The notes beneath the pieces were generated by a model that was not told the DNA's origin, searched no databases, and worked only from the letters and a program-made list of their open reading frames with translations. DNA of 6,532 bases. Source: JBCBTD01 sp039818825 (lineage in GTDB: Bacteria; Pseudomonadota; Alphaproteobacteria; Geminicoccales; Geminicoccaceae). Shown one piece after another: positions 5,548 to 6,532 of the stretch (within the stretch, counting starts at the first letter, position 1; each line of letters starts with the position of its first letter). The stretch spans positions 1 through 6,532 of the forward strand of contig JBCBTD010000118.1 in the NCBI GenBank assembly GCA_039818825.1, written 5' to 3'. A program made the position numbers and the translations under genes.

Positions 5548-6057
5548 CTAGCAGGCTCCTTTGTGGGGGCCGGCGTCGCCGCGGTCCACGCCTGATTCGC
5601 CGACCAGCGCGTGTGCACGGTCCTCGAAGGCGTGCAGCACGTCGTCGACGGTGCGCGGAAGGATCAGACCCACCACCTTTTTCACCACCCGTGATCTGAA
5701 GCCGACATGGGTGTCGAGGTGAACGCGACACCGCGTCTCGTCCAGCTCGTCGAACCGCCAGTTGACCTCGAAATGGCGGAACGTGCGGCTGGTCGAAACG
5801 ACGCGGATGGTGTGCGGCGGTTCCAGGTGGGTCTTGCTGTCGAAGCGCTCGCGGATCGGGCCGAAGGCCAGGAGCTGGTCGGTTTCGTAGTCGTCCACTC
5901 CGGCACTCTTCGTCCGCACCGCTACCCAACCCGGCAAAAACTCCGGGTAACGCTTGACGTCGGCGGCAATGGCGAACAACGGCGCGGCGGGGTAGGGCAG
6001 AACGCGGTCGATCGCGTAGTGCATGTAGGTCGGATCGGTGGTCGCGTCTTCGGCCAT
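5548..6057 (-). CDS. COQ10/RatA-family SRPBCC (START-like) lipid-binding protein
   Basis: This 169-residue protein has the SRPBCC helix-grip fold of the COQ10/RatA (polyketide cyclase-like) family. Recognisable positions are the opening HYAIDRVLPYPAAPLFAIAADV (13-34, key residues R18, P21, P23, F28, D33), the signature RYPEFLPGW (36-44), FGPIRERFDSK (65-75), the FRHFEVNWRF strand region (93-102), and the long C-terminal helix after VGLILPRTVDDVLHAFEDRA (129-148). Eukaryotic COQ10 binds ubiquinone and supports its delivery to respiratory complexes; bacterial members are often labelled RatA toxin by homology, a name that says little here. No signal peptide or membrane segment is seen, so it should be cytosolic or membrane-peripheral. 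About 18 C-terminal residues ending in KGAC extend past the domain. The start at 6057 has only a weak GGAA ribosome site; M12 is an alternative but would trim close to the first strand. It is the first gene of the cluster, 60 bp before rquA, which suggests a role with ubiquinone or rhodoquinone (inference). Confidence 0.85.
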   Translation of the reverse strand: MAEDATTDPTYMHYAIDRVLPYPAAPLFAIAADVKRYPEFLPGWVAVRTKSAGVDDYETDQLLAFGPIRERFDSKTHLEPPHTIRVVSTSRTFRHFEVNWRFDELDETRCRVHLDTHVGFRSRVVKKVVGLILPRTVDDVLHAFEDRAHALVGESGVDRGDAGPHKGAC

Positions 6058-6105
6058 GGCGTCGTTTCCGCTTCACGGTCGTCGAGCGTGCGCGGCGGCT
6101 GACCG

Positions 6106-6117
6106 TTGCTCGAGCAA
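6106..6117. promoter_or_regulatory. 12-bp perfect palindrome, candidate operator
   Basis: TTGCTCGAGCAA is a perfect palindrome. One mismatched pair further out, two more bases match on each side (CC at 6103-6104, GG at 6119-6120). It lies about 50 bp before the start codon of the first cluster gene and just downstream of the promoter candidate, a classic place for a repressor site. A central CG is typical of LacI-family operators, so the regulator in this window is one candidate binder, but this is inference. Confidence 0.4.
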
Positions 6118-6132
6118 GGGCGGTGGGTCGAG

Positions 6133-6161
6133 AGTATGCGCAGCCACCCGGATGATTTCAC
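6133..6161 (-). promoter_or_regulatory. Weak sigma70-like promoter candidate for the cluster
   Basis: On the minus strand GTGAAA (6161-6156) and CATACT (6138-6133) are separated by 17 bases and each matches four of six consensus positions. Transcription would begin near 6126, giving a leader of about 70 bases that contains the palindrome at 6106-6117. A TTGACG at 6177-6172 is a better -35 box but has no good -10 partner. Confidence 0.25.
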
Positions 6162-6371
6162 ACCACCAGTACGTCAAGCAATCGCCATCCGCTCATGATC
6201 TCGAACTTTGGTGGAGGGCAAGCATCAGCGCGCTTCGAGCGAATTCGTGAGTGACCTTCGTTCGGCGCCATTGCTGCAGCTGCCTGCCGCCAGACAGAGC
6301 CTACCAGCTCGATCGGGCCGTCGCCACCGTGATCCAGCACCGCCGGTTGCCCCGTGCGCCGATGTCCGCCG

Positions 6372-6383
6372 GGTGACGTCACC
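6372..6383. promoter_or_regulatory. 12-bp perfect palindrome GGTGACGTCACC
   Basis: GGTGACGTCACC reads the same on both strands. It sits more than 300 bp from the cluster start, so it may belong to a gene beyond the right edge. The regulator is unknown. Confidence 0.25.
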
Positions 6384-6420
6384 GGAGCCGGTCATCGTTT
6401 CAGGTCCGCTACTGCCGTGA

Positions 6421-6437
6421 CGACGGCGACGCCGTCG
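6421..6437. repeat. Perfect 7-bp hairpin
   Basis: CGACGGC (6421-6427) pairs with GCCGTCG (6431-6437) around a GAC loop. No T-run follows on either strand. It could be part of a terminator for a gene beyond the window or a chance structure in GC-rich DNA. Confidence 0.25.
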
Positions 6438-6532
6438 ACGTTCGTCCCGCGGGTCCAGGCAGCGGCGAACGGCTGCCCTCGCGGGCCGAATGCGCGACTG
6501 TGTTGCTGAGAATTCCCGATGGACGCGCATTC

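Larger units (their letters stand above)
6058..6532. other. Upstream region of the cluster without a convincing gene
   Basis: About 475 bp with no open frame that looks coding: possible translations on both strands are short, rich in arginine, serine and alanine, and lack recognisable motifs. From 6377 one plus-strand frame is open to the right edge and ends in GERLPSRAECATVLLRIPDG; it could be the start of a neighbouring gene, but no start codon or ribosome site supports it. Regulatory-looking elements are the palindrome at 6106-6117, a weak promoter candidate at 6133-6161, a second palindrome at 6372-6383 and a hairpin at 6421-6437. Confidence 0.45.

Noticed and set aside
5548..6057. RatA toxin of a toxin-antitoxin system
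   Set aside because: The family name is transferred by homology. No antitoxin-like partner gene is adjacent, and the neighbours are quinone and respiration genes, which fit a COQ10-like role better.
6225..6530. A minus-strand open frame of about 100 codons at the right end
   Set aside because: The translation is dominated by Arg, Ser, Ala and Gly, has no conserved-looking segment and no supporting ribosome site, so it looks like chance open sequence in high-GC DNA.
1..6532. CRISPR arrays, tRNA genes, insertion sequences or phage genes
   Set aside because: No regularly spaced repeats, cloverleaf-like segments, transposase motifs or terminal inverted repeats were seen on either strand.

Overview
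The window comes from a high-GC bacterium. It holds a compact minus-strand gene cluster that reads as a rhodoquinone-dependent fumarate-respiration module, facing a single plus-strand LacI-family regulator. RquA makes rhodoquinone from ubiquinone, and a COQ10/RatA-family lipid-binding protein is encoded beside it, so the host probably makes ubiquinone. That favours Pseudomonadota, possibly Alphaproteobacteria. No rRNA or other taxonomic marker is present, and E. coli-type frd operons also occur in other phyla, so the assignment is tentative.

Layout from left to right: bases 1-154 are a leader with no clear complete gene, containing a nested inverted repeat and a strong ribosome binding site. 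A LacI-family repressor follows on the plus strand (155-1168). The convergent gap 1169-1368 carries several GC-rich hairpins. The rest is minus strand, read right to left: a COQ10/RatA-like START-fold protein (6057-5548), rquA (5487-4741), frdA (4649-2871), frdB (2862-2125), frdC (2123-1707) and frdD (1710-1369). The four frd genes are packed as in E. coli: 8 bp between A and B, 1 bp between B and C, and a 4-bp ATGA overlap between C and D. About 475 bp at the right end (6058-6532) contain no convincing gene but include perfect palindromes and a weak promoter candidate ahead of the cluster.

How it fits together (inference): RquA replaces a ubiquinone ring methoxy group with an amino group, giving low-potential rhodoquinone. 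The four-subunit, probably haem-free FrdABCD would oxidise rhodoquinol and reduce fumarate to succinate as an anaerobic or low-oxygen electron sink. The COQ10-like protein may bind or deliver the quinone. All key cofactor residues of the enzyme are intact: the flavin-linking His, the active-site His/Arg/Glu set and eleven Fe-S cysteines. The physical linkage of rquA, a quinone-binding protein gene and a complete E. coli-type frd operon is the notable feature. E. coli-type fumarate reductase is usually discussed as a menaquinol enzyme.
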